Below are positions 1 to 5,433 of a stretch of 6,337 nt of DNA, one piece after another (within the stretch, counting starts at the first letter, position 1; each line of letters begins with the position of its first letter). This stretch comes from Chrysiogenia bacterium (lineage in GTDB: Bacteria > JAGRBM01). The position numbers were made by a program, and so were the translations under genes. The DNA lies in NCBI GenBank assembly GCA_020434085.1, contig JAGRBM010000415.1, positions 1 to 6,337 on the forward strand, given 5' to 3'. The notes beneath the pieces were generated by a model that worked only from the letters and a program-made list of their open reading frames with translations, had not been told where the DNA came from and did no database searches.

Positions 1-142
1 AGGCGGCAAGCCCCTCGACGCGCTGGATGGGGTCCTGGAAGACGACGGTATCGGCGTAGAGCTCGCCCAACACCCGCTCGCGCAGGTTGTGATCGGAGAG
101 GTTGGCGAACAGGTCGCCGATGGCCTGTGATCGTGGATCCAT
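1..142 (-). CDS. NTF2-like / SnoaL-like family protein, N-terminal part only
   Basis: The reverse strand reads 47 codons from an ATG at 142-140 and runs off the left edge. The peptide begins MDPRSQAIGDLFANL and reaches LYADTVVFQDPIQRVEGLAA. The run of helix, then 'LYADTVVFQDP', then 'VEGLAA' is the usual start of nuclear transport factor 2 (cystatin-like alpha+beta barrel) proteins, where a V-F-x-D-P strand follows the first helices and a G-x-x-A turn comes next. Such proteins are typically 110-150 residues, so about two thirds is missing here. NTF2-like proteins range from enzymes (ketosteroid isomerase, polyketide cyclase) to plain binding proteins, and the catalytic region is not visible, so no substrate can be named. 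The start is supported by a GAGGAG six bases upstream. The gene is divergent from the glycosyltransferase. Family assignment is fairly likely; function is unknown. Confidence 0.7.
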   Translation of the reverse strand, partial: MDPRSQAIGDLFANLSDHNLRERVLGELYADTVVFQDPIQRVEGLAA

Positions 143-148
143 TGGAAA

Positions 149-154
149 CTCCTC
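149..154 (-). promoter_or_regulatory. Shine-Dalgarno site of the NTF2-like gene
   Basis: On the reverse strand GAGGAG lies six bases before the ATG at 142. It is a near-ideal anti-16S match and fixes this start. It also shows that the region left of 142 is coded on the minus strand, which argues against any plus-strand gene starting at 102. Confidence 0.7.
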
Positions 155-188
155 GACGGCGAGTCTGTGTTCGCCGGGTCAAGGCCCC

Positions 189-197
189 AGTGTAGCA
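189..197 (-). promoter_or_regulatory. Candidate extended -10 promoter for the NTF2-like gene
   Basis: On the reverse strand the sequence TGCTACACT fits an extended -10 element (TG, one base, then TACACT, 4 of 6 to TATAAT). It would start transcription near 182, giving a leader of about 40 bases before the ATG at 142. No good -35 lies 17 bases upstream (AAACCC), which an extended -10 can tolerate. This is pattern matching only. Confidence 0.25.
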
Positions 198-254
198 AAC
201 CAGACGGCCGGGGGTTTTTCTTTTGCCCGACGGCGCCGGTATTCTTCGCACTGC

Positions 255-1802
255 ATGCAGGAAGACACTTCAAGCAAAGCCGCCCGCTGGGCGGTGCTTG
301 CCCTGGCGCTGGGCATTCGCCTTGTGGGGATCGCGCGCTTTGCGCTCCATCCCGACGAGGTGGGACGCCTGGTGTGGCTCTCCCAGCCGCACTTCGACGC
401 GGCCGAGTCGGCGGTGATGGGCAAGGGCGCGCTGGCGAGCCTGTGGCTCTCGAAACTTCTCTACGATTGGCCCGGCACGCTCTTCTGGGTGCGGCTTCCC
501 TATGCGCTCGCCGGCGTGGCCGGGGTTGCCGCGATGTACGGGCTCACCCGCCGGATCTCGGGCGAGAAAGCCGCGCTCGCAGCAGCGTTTCTCACGGCGC
601 TGGCGCCGATGCACGTGGCCTACTCCCAGCTCTTCGAGGAATACATCTTCGTCTTTCTCTTCGCCGCGCTGGCGCTGATTCTCGCGCTGGATTTCCTGAG
701 ATCGCCCGAGAATGCGGGCGCCTTCGCGCTCAAAGCCCTTGCTCTGACGAGCGTCGGTCTCCTCCTTGGCGGGTATCTCATCCTGCCGTTCTTTGCCGCG
801 CTGGCGGCGATGCTCGCGTGGGAGCTTCGCGGGCGACTCTCGCCAAAGCACTGGCTGCTGCTCGCGGCCTCGCAGCTTCCGGTGCTCGCGCTCTTTGTCT
901 GGCTCTGGACGGGCGCGGGCGAGGCGGCCGCCTACTACCACGAGATCACCCGCCTGTGGGGTTTTCTGCCGCTGGCCTTCAAACCGCAGGCCGTGCTTGT
1001 CGACCTGCTCTCCCATGTCGAGCTCTGGCTGTGGATGGGAACGCCGCTTTGGCTGAGCGCAATCGAGTGGATTCTGGCCGCGGCGATGTTTGCGCTTCTG
1101 GTGCAGGGCGCGCGCACTGTGCGCAACGATGCGGGAGCGCCCGCCGCACGCGTTCTGGTGGGAAGCCTGCTCGGGTGCGCCGCATTGCTGGCCTGCGTCT
1201 TTGCCTTTCTCTATCACGCGCCCCAGTTTCGGGCCCGTGCCTACATGGCGGTGCTGCCGGGCGTGCTGGCGCTGATTGTGCTCGGCTGGAGGCGCTCGGG
1301 CGCGCGGCTGCGCCTGTTTGCGGGACTGAGCCTCGGCATTCCCGGAGCGCTCTCGCTGGCGATGATTGCCTGGGGCCTGCATCCCTCCTATCCGCCCTAC
1401 ATGCCGCTGCTTGCAAACACGGTCGCGCAGCAGCAGCGGCAGGGGACGCCGCTGAGCATCCATCCGCCCTATCTGGCGGAGATGCTCCCGGTGGCGGCGC
1501 GCCTGATGGAGATGCAGACGCTTGTCGATGTCGGCGAAGCCTGCCCCATGGACCGTCTTTTCCCCGTGCGCGCCGATGAAGCCCGGCGGCGCGAAGCGCT
1601 CGCCGCATGCGCGAATGATCTCGCGGCGGCAAAGCGCTGCATGCTCGGAATTCCGGTTCTCTACGAAGCAGGTCTCGACCCCGAACACACCCTGAGCGGC
1701 GCGCTCTCGATCCTGCACAACTACACGCCGCGCCCCCGGCAGGACGATTCGCCCACCAGCGCGTTCGTTGAAGTGCTTTGTCCGGCCGGGCCGCCCACAT
1801 GA
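255..1802 (+). CDS. GT-C fold membrane glycosyltransferase (PMT/ArnT-like, family 39/83 type)
   Basis: This is a 515-residue polytopic inner-membrane protein with about 11-12 hydrophobic segments between residues 12 and 375, then a soluble C-terminal region. Segment 1 (12-30) is followed by H32-P-D-E, the acidic motif placed in the first periplasmic loop of GT-C enzymes. Residues 80-98 (R-L-P-Y-A-L-A-G to Y-G-L-T-R-R) and 117-130 (A-P-M-H-V-A-Y-S-Q to E-E-Y) match the core of PMT_2-type glycosyltransferases. Known relatives move a sugar from a polyprenyl-phosphate donor to lipid, glycan or protein on the periplasmic side; donor and acceptor cannot be read here. Residues 376-515 are hydrophilic and hold four cysteines (430, 452, 462, 509). 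ATG 255 was chosen because the next Met (417) would remove segment 1 and the D-E motif, while upstream codons are low complexity and overlap the divergent gene. No clear Shine-Dalgarno precedes it. It has no glycan-pathway neighbours. Confidence 0.82.
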   Translation: MQEDTSSKAARWAVLALALGIRLVGIARFALHPDEVGRLVWLSQPHFDAAESAVMGKGALASLWLSKLLYDWPGTLFWVRLPYALAGVAGVAAMYGLTRRISGEKAALAAAFLTALAPMHVAYSQLFEEYIFVFLFAALALILALDFLRSPENAGAFALKALALTSVGLLLGGYLILPFFAALAAMLAWELRGRLSPKHWLLLAASQLPVLALFVWLWTGAGEAAAYYHEITRLWGFLPLAFKPQAVLVDLLSHVELWLWMGTPLWLSAIEWILAAAMFALLVQGARTVRNDAGAPAARVLVGSLLGCAALLACVFAFLYHAPQFRARAYMAVLPGVLALIVLGWRRSGARLRLFAGLSLGIPGALSLAMIAWGLHPSYPPYMPLLANTVAQQQRQGTPLSIHPPYLAEMLPVAARLMEMQTLVDVGEACPMDRLFPVRADEARRREALAACANDLAAAKRCMLGIPVLYEAGLDPEHTLSGALSILHNYTPRPRQDDSPTSAFVEVLCPAGPPT

Positions 1803-1831
1803 ATCGGCGAGCGACTGGCCAAGCGATTCAT
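1799..1831. repeat. 8-bp inverted repeat across the glycosyltransferase stop codon
   Basis: ATGAATCG at 1799-1806 is matched exactly by CGATTCAT at 1824-1831, with a 17-base loop. The left arm contains the last bases of the glycosyltransferase, including its TGA (1800-1802). No T-run follows, so this is not a standard intrinsic terminator. It could be a weak 3' stabilising hairpin, a protein-binding site, or chance. Confidence 0.35.
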
Positions 1832-1943
1832 TATCGCACACTGTACGCTTTCGCTGGTTATGACATGTAATTTTAACGTGCTAGCAAACACGCACAATCA
1901 TTGCGGAGATGGATCAGACATGAGAGATACAAGGGAAAATAAA
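1803..1943. other. AT-richer leader region before the lipoprotein gene
   Basis: This 141-base gap marks a sharp fall in G+C: 25 of 60 bases in 1861-1920. A TGTAAT at 1866-1871 matches the -10 consensus at 5 of 6 positions, but no good -35 lies 15-19 bases upstream (best 3 of 6), so any promoter call is weak. An alternative in-frame ATG at 1920 has GGAG at 1905-1908, and another in-frame ATG lies at 1860. No RNA gene or other conserved element was recognised. Confidence 0.4.
1931..1936 (+). promoter_or_regulatory. Shine-Dalgarno-like site favouring the ATG at 1944
   Basis: AAGGGA ends seven bases before ATG 1944, better spaced than the GGAG that sits 11 bases before ATG 1920. It is the main reason for choosing 1944, which also gives a compact 19-residue lipoprotein signal peptide. 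Confidence 0.5.
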
Positions 1944-2807
1944 ATGCAGTTTGGCCGAGTGGCAATGTTCGCGGCCTTTTTGCTTTCGTTGAGTGCATGC
2001 GGCGATGGTTCCGCGCCCTCGCGCTATGAACTCGGAGTGCTGGTAGGACCTAACTCTGCACAGGCAACGTCGGTTTTCTCAGATCTATGTGACGCAAATT
2101 GTGACGGCGAGATCGACCCCGTCATGGGCGGGTCCGTGCGGGGCATGGAAGTTTCCGGTGTCGACAATGACTTTTATGCACTGGTTACCGGAACCATCGG
2201 TGTCACGATTTTTCAGGATATTACCGAACACTTCCACGATGCGGCCGAGACCAGATTGAAAACCCAGTATCCCACTGGAAGTGGCGAGCCCGTCGATTAT
2301 GGCGAGTGGTGGGGGGTGTATTTCATGCCTGCCTGCCTCAGCGGATCAGGCACAATGACTTACGTTGAGCGCGGCGTGGCCGAGGTCACCTCAGAACAAG
2401 ATATCGAATACGAGGAATACATCCGAAGCTATGACATCATTTTTTCTGACTGCCGCATGCTGGGGGACTTTTTGGGTGACTCGGGAATAGAGTCGCTCAC
2501 ACTGGATGGCAGTGTGCATTTCGAGAATCAGTTTGAAGCCGGTGTCGTCCATGAACGCGGACTCGATTTCTACGGCGCCCTGGTCATCAATCCTGATGAA
2601 ACTCTCCCCAATGCAACCCCGGTATGGGGCTCGAACATACCGGTGAATTTTGCAGTTTTCAATGTGACGGGGCCTTCAGACAGCAACGCAGGCAACAAGA
2701 TCTGCTACGGCTTCATTACCGGTTCGGAAATGGAATGCACGAATGAGGGCGGAGTCTACTATGAAGGAGCATCGGTCGCACCGATGTTGTGGCATTGGTT
2801 TGAGTAA
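1944..2807 (+). CDS. Unrecognised secreted lipoprotein with an EF-hand/dockerin-like calcium loop
   Basis: The 287-residue product starts with a lipoprotein signal peptide: one Arg (5), a hydrophobic core (6-16) and lipobox L16-S-A-C19. Cys19 would be lipidated. The next residue is Gly, not Asp, so outer-membrane sorting is expected if the Lol rule applies. After a short linker, D50-A-N-C-D-G-E-I-D58 (bases 2091-2117) fits the D-x-N-x-D-G-x-I-D calcium loop of dockerin and EF-hand repeats; only one copy is seen. The remainder is acidic, rich in aromatic and beta-type segments and glycines, with no family I recognise. Six cysteines follow the lipobox (49, 53, 131, 170, 254, 265), enough for three disulfides in the periplasm. 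G+C is well below the neighbours (25 of 60 bases in 2401-2460), suggesting a transferred or lineage-specific gene. The start could instead be 1920, with a longer charged n-region. It is convergent with nadB. Coding status is strong; function is unknown. Confidence 0.8.
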   Translation: MQFGRVAMFAAFLLSLSACGDGSAPSRYELGVLVGPNSAQATSVFSDLCDANCDGEIDPVMGGSVRGMEVSGVDNDFYALVTGTIGVTIFQDITEHFHDAAETRLKTQYPTGSGEPVDYGEWWGVYFMPACLSGSGTMTYVERGVAEVTSEQDIEYEEYIRSYDIIFSDCRMLGDFLGDSGIESLTLDGSVHFENQFEAGVVHERGLDFYGALVINPDETLPNATPVWGSNIPVNFAVFNVTGPSDSNAGNKICYGFITGSEMECTNEGGVYYEGASVAPMLWHWFE

Positions 2808-2811
2808 TGCC
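2768..2811 (+). repeat. Two tandem stem-loops over the 3' end of the lipoprotein gene
   Basis: CATCGGT at 2770-2776 pairs exactly with ACCGATG at 2780-2786 around a CGC triloop. The stem extends by a G-T wobble and an A-T pair to 2768-2788. Just after it, GGCATT at 2791-2796 pairs with AATGCC at 2806-2811 around a 9-base loop that contains the TAA stop. Neither is followed by a clean T-run. They may slow transcription or protect the mRNA 3' end, or be coincidental. Confidence 0.4.
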
Positions 2812-2842
2812 TCGCATGCCTGGTCACCCAACCAAAACGCAG

Positions 2843-2860
2843 TGCCCTGACGCTAGGGCA
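2843..2860 (-). terminator. Possible weak terminator of nadB
   Basis: TGCCCT at 2843-2848 and AGGGCA at 2855-2860 form a 6-bp stem with a 6-base loop, and the nadB stop codon (TAG, 2855-2853 on the minus strand) lies in the loop and stem base. Read on the minus strand, the stem is followed within about six bases by GTTTTGGTT, a short broken T-run. On the plus strand no T-run follows. It is therefore a weak candidate for nadB rather than for the lipoprotein gene. Confidence 0.35.
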
Positions 2861-4451
2861 GGATCACCGTATCGCGGTGCCAGTGGGCGTCGTCGGTCTC
2901 GGGGTGGTCGGCGTTGTAGTGCAGGCCGCGTGATTCCTGGCGCATCTGGGCGCTCCGGATGATGAGCGAGGCCACTGTGGCCAGGTTGCGCAGCTCGATG
3001 AGCGGCTCGGTCACCTTGTAGTCCCAGTAATACTCGTCAATTTCAGTGAGCAGGTGCTGGATGCGCGCGCGGGCGCGCTCAAGGCGCTTGTTCGAGCGCA
3101 CGATCCCCACGTAGTCCCACATGAAGCGCCGGATCTCATCCCAGTTGTGGGAGACCACCACCATCTCATCGGGATCGACGGCGCGCCCGGGATCCCAGGC
3201 GGGGATCTCGAAGTCGCGGTGGGGCGGCTCCTCGATGCGGCCCTGTTCGAGCAGGTGCTTGCCCGCGCGGTCGGCATAGACGAGGGCTTCGAGCAGCGAG
3301 TTGCTCGCCAGCCGGTTGGCGCCGTGAAGTCCGGTGAACGCGCTCTCGCCGGTGACGTAGAGCCCACGCACCGCGGTCTCGCCATTGGGATCGGTGATGA
3401 GTCCGCCGCAGCAGTAATGCGCGGCCGGCACCACGGGGATGGCACTCACGGCCGGATCGACGCCGAACTCCCGGCAGGTGCGGGTGATATGGGGAAAGCG
3501 CTCTTCGAGAAATTCTGATCCCAGGTGCGTCGCGTCGAGGAAGACGCAGTCGGCGCCCGAACGCTTCATCTCGGTATCGATGCTGCGCGCCACGATGTCG
3601 CGCGGCGCCAGATCGGCCATGTCGTGGTAGCGCTTCATGAACGCGTCGCCGCTTCGGGTGCGAAGGATCGCCCCTTCGCCGCGCAGTGCTTCGGTAATCA
3701 GAAAGCTCTTGGCCTGCGGGTGATACAGGCAGGTCGGGTGGAACTGGATGAACTCCATGTTCGCCACCGGCACGCCCGCGCGAAAGCCCATGGCGATCCC
3801 GTCGCCGGTGGCAACATCGGGATTCGAGGTATAGAGATAGACCTTCCCGCAACCGCCGGTGGCGATCATCGTGCTGCCGGCGCGAACGGTTTCAACAAGG
3901 CCCGACTCGGTGCGCAGGACGTAGGCGCCAAGGCAGCGGTTGACCGCGTTGCGGCTGCCCAGCTCGCGCGAAGTAATCAGGTTGATGGCGCAGGTATGTT
4001 CGAGAATCTCGACGTTGGGGTGGGCGCGCGCCGCCTCAAGCAGGGCGCGGGCGATCTCACGGCCGGTCTGGTCCTCTGCATGCAGCACGCGGCGCTGGGT
4101 GTGGCCGCCCTCGCGGCCCAGGTCGAACTCGCCGTCCTCGCGCTTGGTGAAAGAAACACCCCAGCGGTCGATAAGCTCATGGACCAGGGGAGGGCCCGCG
4201 TGGACGACCAGGCGCACCGTGTCTTCGTGGCAGAGCCCGGCCCCGGCGGTGAGCGTGTCGGCCACGTGGGCATTCTCGTTGTCGGAATCGCTCCAGACAC
4301 TGGCGATGCCGCCCTGGGCGTAGCGGGTGGAACTCTCGGTCATCTCCCGCTTGGTGACAATGAGCACGCGGCCCTTCTCGGCCATGCGCAGGGCGAAGAA
4401 AAGCCCGGCGATTCCAGAGCCAATGACCAGAATGTCGGTTTCCCGCTCCAT
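2853..4451 (-). CDS. nadB: L-aspartate oxidase
   Basis: NadB is a cytoplasmic FAD enzyme that oxidises L-aspartate to iminoaspartate, which NadA condenses with dihydroxyacetone phosphate to quinolinate in de novo NAD synthesis. The 532-residue product is full length for the family (about 540 in E. coli). It shows the FAD dinucleotide motif G11-S-G-I-A-G16, the flavin-contact stretch S41-T-R-Y-A-Q-G-G-I-A50, R113-E-G-G-H117 and H124-A-E-D-Q-T-G130, which separate NadB from SdhA/FrdA. H238 (in F-H-P-T), R284 (in P-R-D), H345 (in H-Y-C-C-G-G) and R380 (in G-A-N-R) each sit six residues before E. coli H244, R290, H351 and R386; E114 corresponds to E121. The C-terminal helical domain (about 437-515) has the usual W-D-x-I-R-R-F-M-W and G-I-V-R patterns. 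ATG 4451 has GGAGAG five bases upstream. It stands alone: no nadA or nadC is in the window. It is divergent from the transglycosylase and convergent with the lipoprotein. Confidence 0.97.
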   Translation of the reverse strand: MERETDILVIGSGIAGLFFALRMAEKGRVLIVTKREMTESSTRYAQGGIASVWSDSDNENAHVADTLTAGAGLCHEDTVRLVVHAGPPLVHELIDRWGVSFTKREDGEFDLGREGGHTQRRVLHAEDQTGREIARALLEAARAHPNVEILEHTCAINLITSRELGSRNAVNRCLGAYVLRTESGLVETVRAGSTMIATGGCGKVYLYTSNPDVATGDGIAMGFRAGVPVANMEFIQFHPTCLYHPQAKSFLITEALRGEGAILRTRSGDAFMKRYHDMADLAPRDIVARSIDTEMKRSGADCVFLDATHLGSEFLEERFPHITRTCREFGVDPAVSAIPVVPAAHYCCGGLITDPNGETAVRGLYVTGESAFTGLHGANRLASNSLLEALVYADRAGKHLLEQGRIEEPPHRDFEIPAWDPGRAVDPDEMVVVSHNWDEIRRFMWDYVGIVRSNKRLERARARIQHLLTEIDEYYWDYKVTEPLIELRNLATVASLIIRSAQMRQESRGLHYNADHPETDDAHWHRDTVILP

Positions 4452-4456
4452 GCGCT

Positions 4457-4462
4457 CTCTCC
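4457..4462 (-). promoter_or_regulatory. nadB: Shine-Dalgarno site of nadB
   Basis: On the minus strand GGAGAG is followed by a five-base spacer (AGCGC) and ATG at 4451. This supports the annotated start, which already places the FAD G-x-G-x-x-G motif at residue 11, as expected for a complete N-terminus. Confidence 0.6.
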
Positions 4463-4564
4463 AGAGGGGGCTTCGGGGGCCTCCCGCGTGGCATCCCGGC
4501 CAGTATGGGCGCCGGGGGCCGCAAATACATGCCCCAGAGTGCGCCGCCGGGGCAAGGGCAAGTG

Positions 4565-4593
4565 CTTGTAATTTTTAGTTTTTTCCGGGTAAA
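4565..4593 (-). promoter_or_regulatory. Candidate nadB promoter
   Basis: On the minus strand TTTACC (4593-4588, 4 of 6 to the -35 consensus) and TACAAG (4570-4565, 4 of 6 to the -10 consensus) are separated by 17 bases of A-rich DNA. Transcription would start near 4558, about 107 bases before the nadB ATG. The match is modest, and it covers almost the same DNA as the plus-strand candidate. Confidence 0.3.
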
Positions 4594-4595
4594 AT
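4566..4595 (+). promoter_or_regulatory. Candidate sigma-70-type promoter of the transglycosylase gene
   Basis: TTGTAA at 4566-4571 (4 of 6 to TTGACA) and TAAAAT at 4590-4595 (5 of 6 to TATAAT) are 18 bases apart. They lie in the only T/A-rich island of an otherwise GC-rich gap. Transcription would start near 4602, leaving a leader of about 70 bases. Box quality and position make this the best promoter candidate in the window. Confidence 0.45.
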
Positions 4596-4617
4596 CGGAC
4601 CAGCGGGAACAGGTGTA

Positions 4618-4643
4618 CCCCCGAGGATGCTGGGGGATATCCC
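4618..4643 (+). other. Possible alternative hairpins in the transglycosylase 5' leader
   Basis: CCCCC at 4618-4622 can pair with GGGGG at 4632-4636 around a 9-base loop. The same G-run also forms part of the palindrome GGGATATCCC (4634-4643), so the two structures exclude each other. It lies between the candidate promoter and the start codon. It resembles no riboswitch class I know and may only reflect high G+C. Confidence 0.3.
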
Positions 4644-4673
4644 GCCGGACGTGGGACAAACGGGATTGGGTAG

Positions 4674-5327
4674 ATGACTCTCAAGGCAGCCATCAGCGGA
4701 ATTGTGACCCTGGCGCTACTTCTGGCGGCAGTGCCGGCCTCGGCCGAGCTCTACGTATGGAAGGCCGCCGACGGCTCGATGCACTTTTCCGACAAGCCGC
4801 GCCACCAGGGCTACAAGAAGCGCGAGACCGAAGAGGACGAAGCCGACTTCGAGTCCGAAGACCTCGACCGCGTCGCCCTCAACCAGCACATCCAGTATCT
4901 CTCCAGGCGCTACTCCATCGATGGCAATCTCATTCGCGCCATGATCAAGGTCGAGAGCAACTTCAACCCCGAGGCGCTCTCCCACAAGGGGGCGATGGGG
5001 CTCATGCAGCTCATGCCCGAGACGGCCAAGTTCGTCGGCGTCGACGATGCCTACGATCCGCTCCAGAACGTGAGCGGCGGCGTCAAGTATCTGCACTATC
5101 TCATCCGTCGCACCGGCGGGAATCTCGTCCACGCCATTGCCAGCTACAACGCCGGACCCAACGCGGTCGAGCGCTACAACGGCGTGCCTCCCTACAAAGA
5201 GACTCAGAACTACGTCCGCAAGGTCGTTCAGTATTACCGGGCCTACAAGAAACAGCAGAGCGAACAACCCGAAGCGCCCGCGCGCCCGGAGCGCTCTCCG
5301 ATTTCCCTGGTCCGAAGCTCCTTCTAG
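4674..5327 (+). CDS. Periplasmic lytic transglycosylase (DUF4124-like N-terminus plus SLT domain)
   Basis: The 217-residue protein has a signal peptide (K4, hydrophobic 7-20, cleavage expected after A22-S-A24). Residues 25-46 (E-L-Y-V-W-K-A-A-D-G then H-F-S-D-K-P) fit the short DUF4124 module often placed before SLT domains. An acidic linker (51-66) follows, then a GH23-type SLT domain from about 70 to 190. Its marks are I91-K-V-E94-S-N-F-N-P with catalytic Glu94, G109-L-M-Q-L-M-P115, and A156-S-Y-N-A-G-P-N-A-V165. The family cleaves the MurNAc-GlcNAc bond of peptidoglycan, leaving 1,6-anhydroMurNAc; this copy is predicted soluble in the periplasm, as the signal peptide has no lipobox. The tail (193-217) is polar and Pro-rich. 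ATG 4674 is preceded by a weak GGGA eight bases upstream. It is divergent from nadB. The TPR gene follows 106 bases later, possibly co-transcribed. Whether it serves growth, secretion-complex assembly or wall recycling cannot be told. Confidence 0.92.
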   Translation: MTLKAAISGIVTLALLLAAVPASAELYVWKAADGSMHFSDKPRHQGYKKRETEEDEADFESEDLDRVALNQHIQYLSRRYSIDGNLIRAMIKVESNFNPEALSHKGAMGLMQLMPETAKFVGVDDAYDPLQNVSGGVKYLHYLIRRTGGNLVHAIASYNAGPNAVERYNGVPPYKETQNYVRKVVQYYRAYKKQQSEQPEAPARPERSPISLVRSSF

Positions 5328-5433
5328 CAGGAAGGGCGAGGGCGGGGCCGCGCGCCCTGATTAGCAACGCGAGGGACGGCGAATCGGCGCCGCGCCCCGT
5401 GAATCTGTGAATGTGAGAGAAACGCCACGCACC
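5328..5433 (+). other. 106-base gap between the transglycosylase and TPR genes
   Basis: AGGGCG at 5339-5344 (and its direct copy at 5333-5338) can pair with CGCCCT at 5353-5358. No T-run follows, so there is no convincing terminator. No clear promoter was seen either. The two genes may share a transcript. Confidence 0.4.

Noticed and set aside
181-219. C-run and G5T5 tract resembling a plus-strand terminator (AAGGCCCC with GGGGTTTT)
   Set aside because: The loop is 22 bases, two pairs are G-T wobbles, and no plus-strand gene lies upstream in the window.
102-254. An in-frame upstream extension of the glycosyltransferase to ATG 102 (51 extra residues)
   Set aside because: The extra residues are low complexity and polar, precede a normal first membrane segment, and overlap the divergent NTF2-like gene, which has a strong ribosome site.
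270-1841. A 523-codon open frame on the minus strand opposite the glycosyltransferase
   Set aside because: Its product is a monotone of Arg, Gln, Glu and Gly with no domain or plausible start; it is the usual antisense shadow of a GC-rich gene whose plus-strand protein has clear GT-C motifs.
2853-4451. Reading of the flavoprotein as SdhA or FrdA
   Set aside because: The R-E-G-G-H and H-A-E-D-Q-T-G motifs, the length and the six-residue offset to all four E. coli NadB active-site positions identify L-aspartate oxidase, and no succinate dehydrogenase subunits are adjacent.
3525-4571. A 348-codon plus-strand open frame opposite nadB
   Set aside because: It is an antisense shadow of a well-conserved gene; the product is Ala/Gly/His-rich without recognisable motifs.
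4530-4584. Hairpin TGCCCC/GGGGCA (4530-4554) followed downstream by T-rich sequence, resembling a plus-strand intrinsic terminator
   Set aside because: The T-rich stretch begins more than ten bases after the stem, the loop is 13 bases, and no plus-strand gene ends upstream that would need it.
4505-5410. A 301-codon plus-strand frame overlapping the transglycosylase in another frame
   Set aside because: The product is Arg/Gln/Ser-rich and motif-free, while the other frame holds a complete signal peptide and SLT catalytic motifs.
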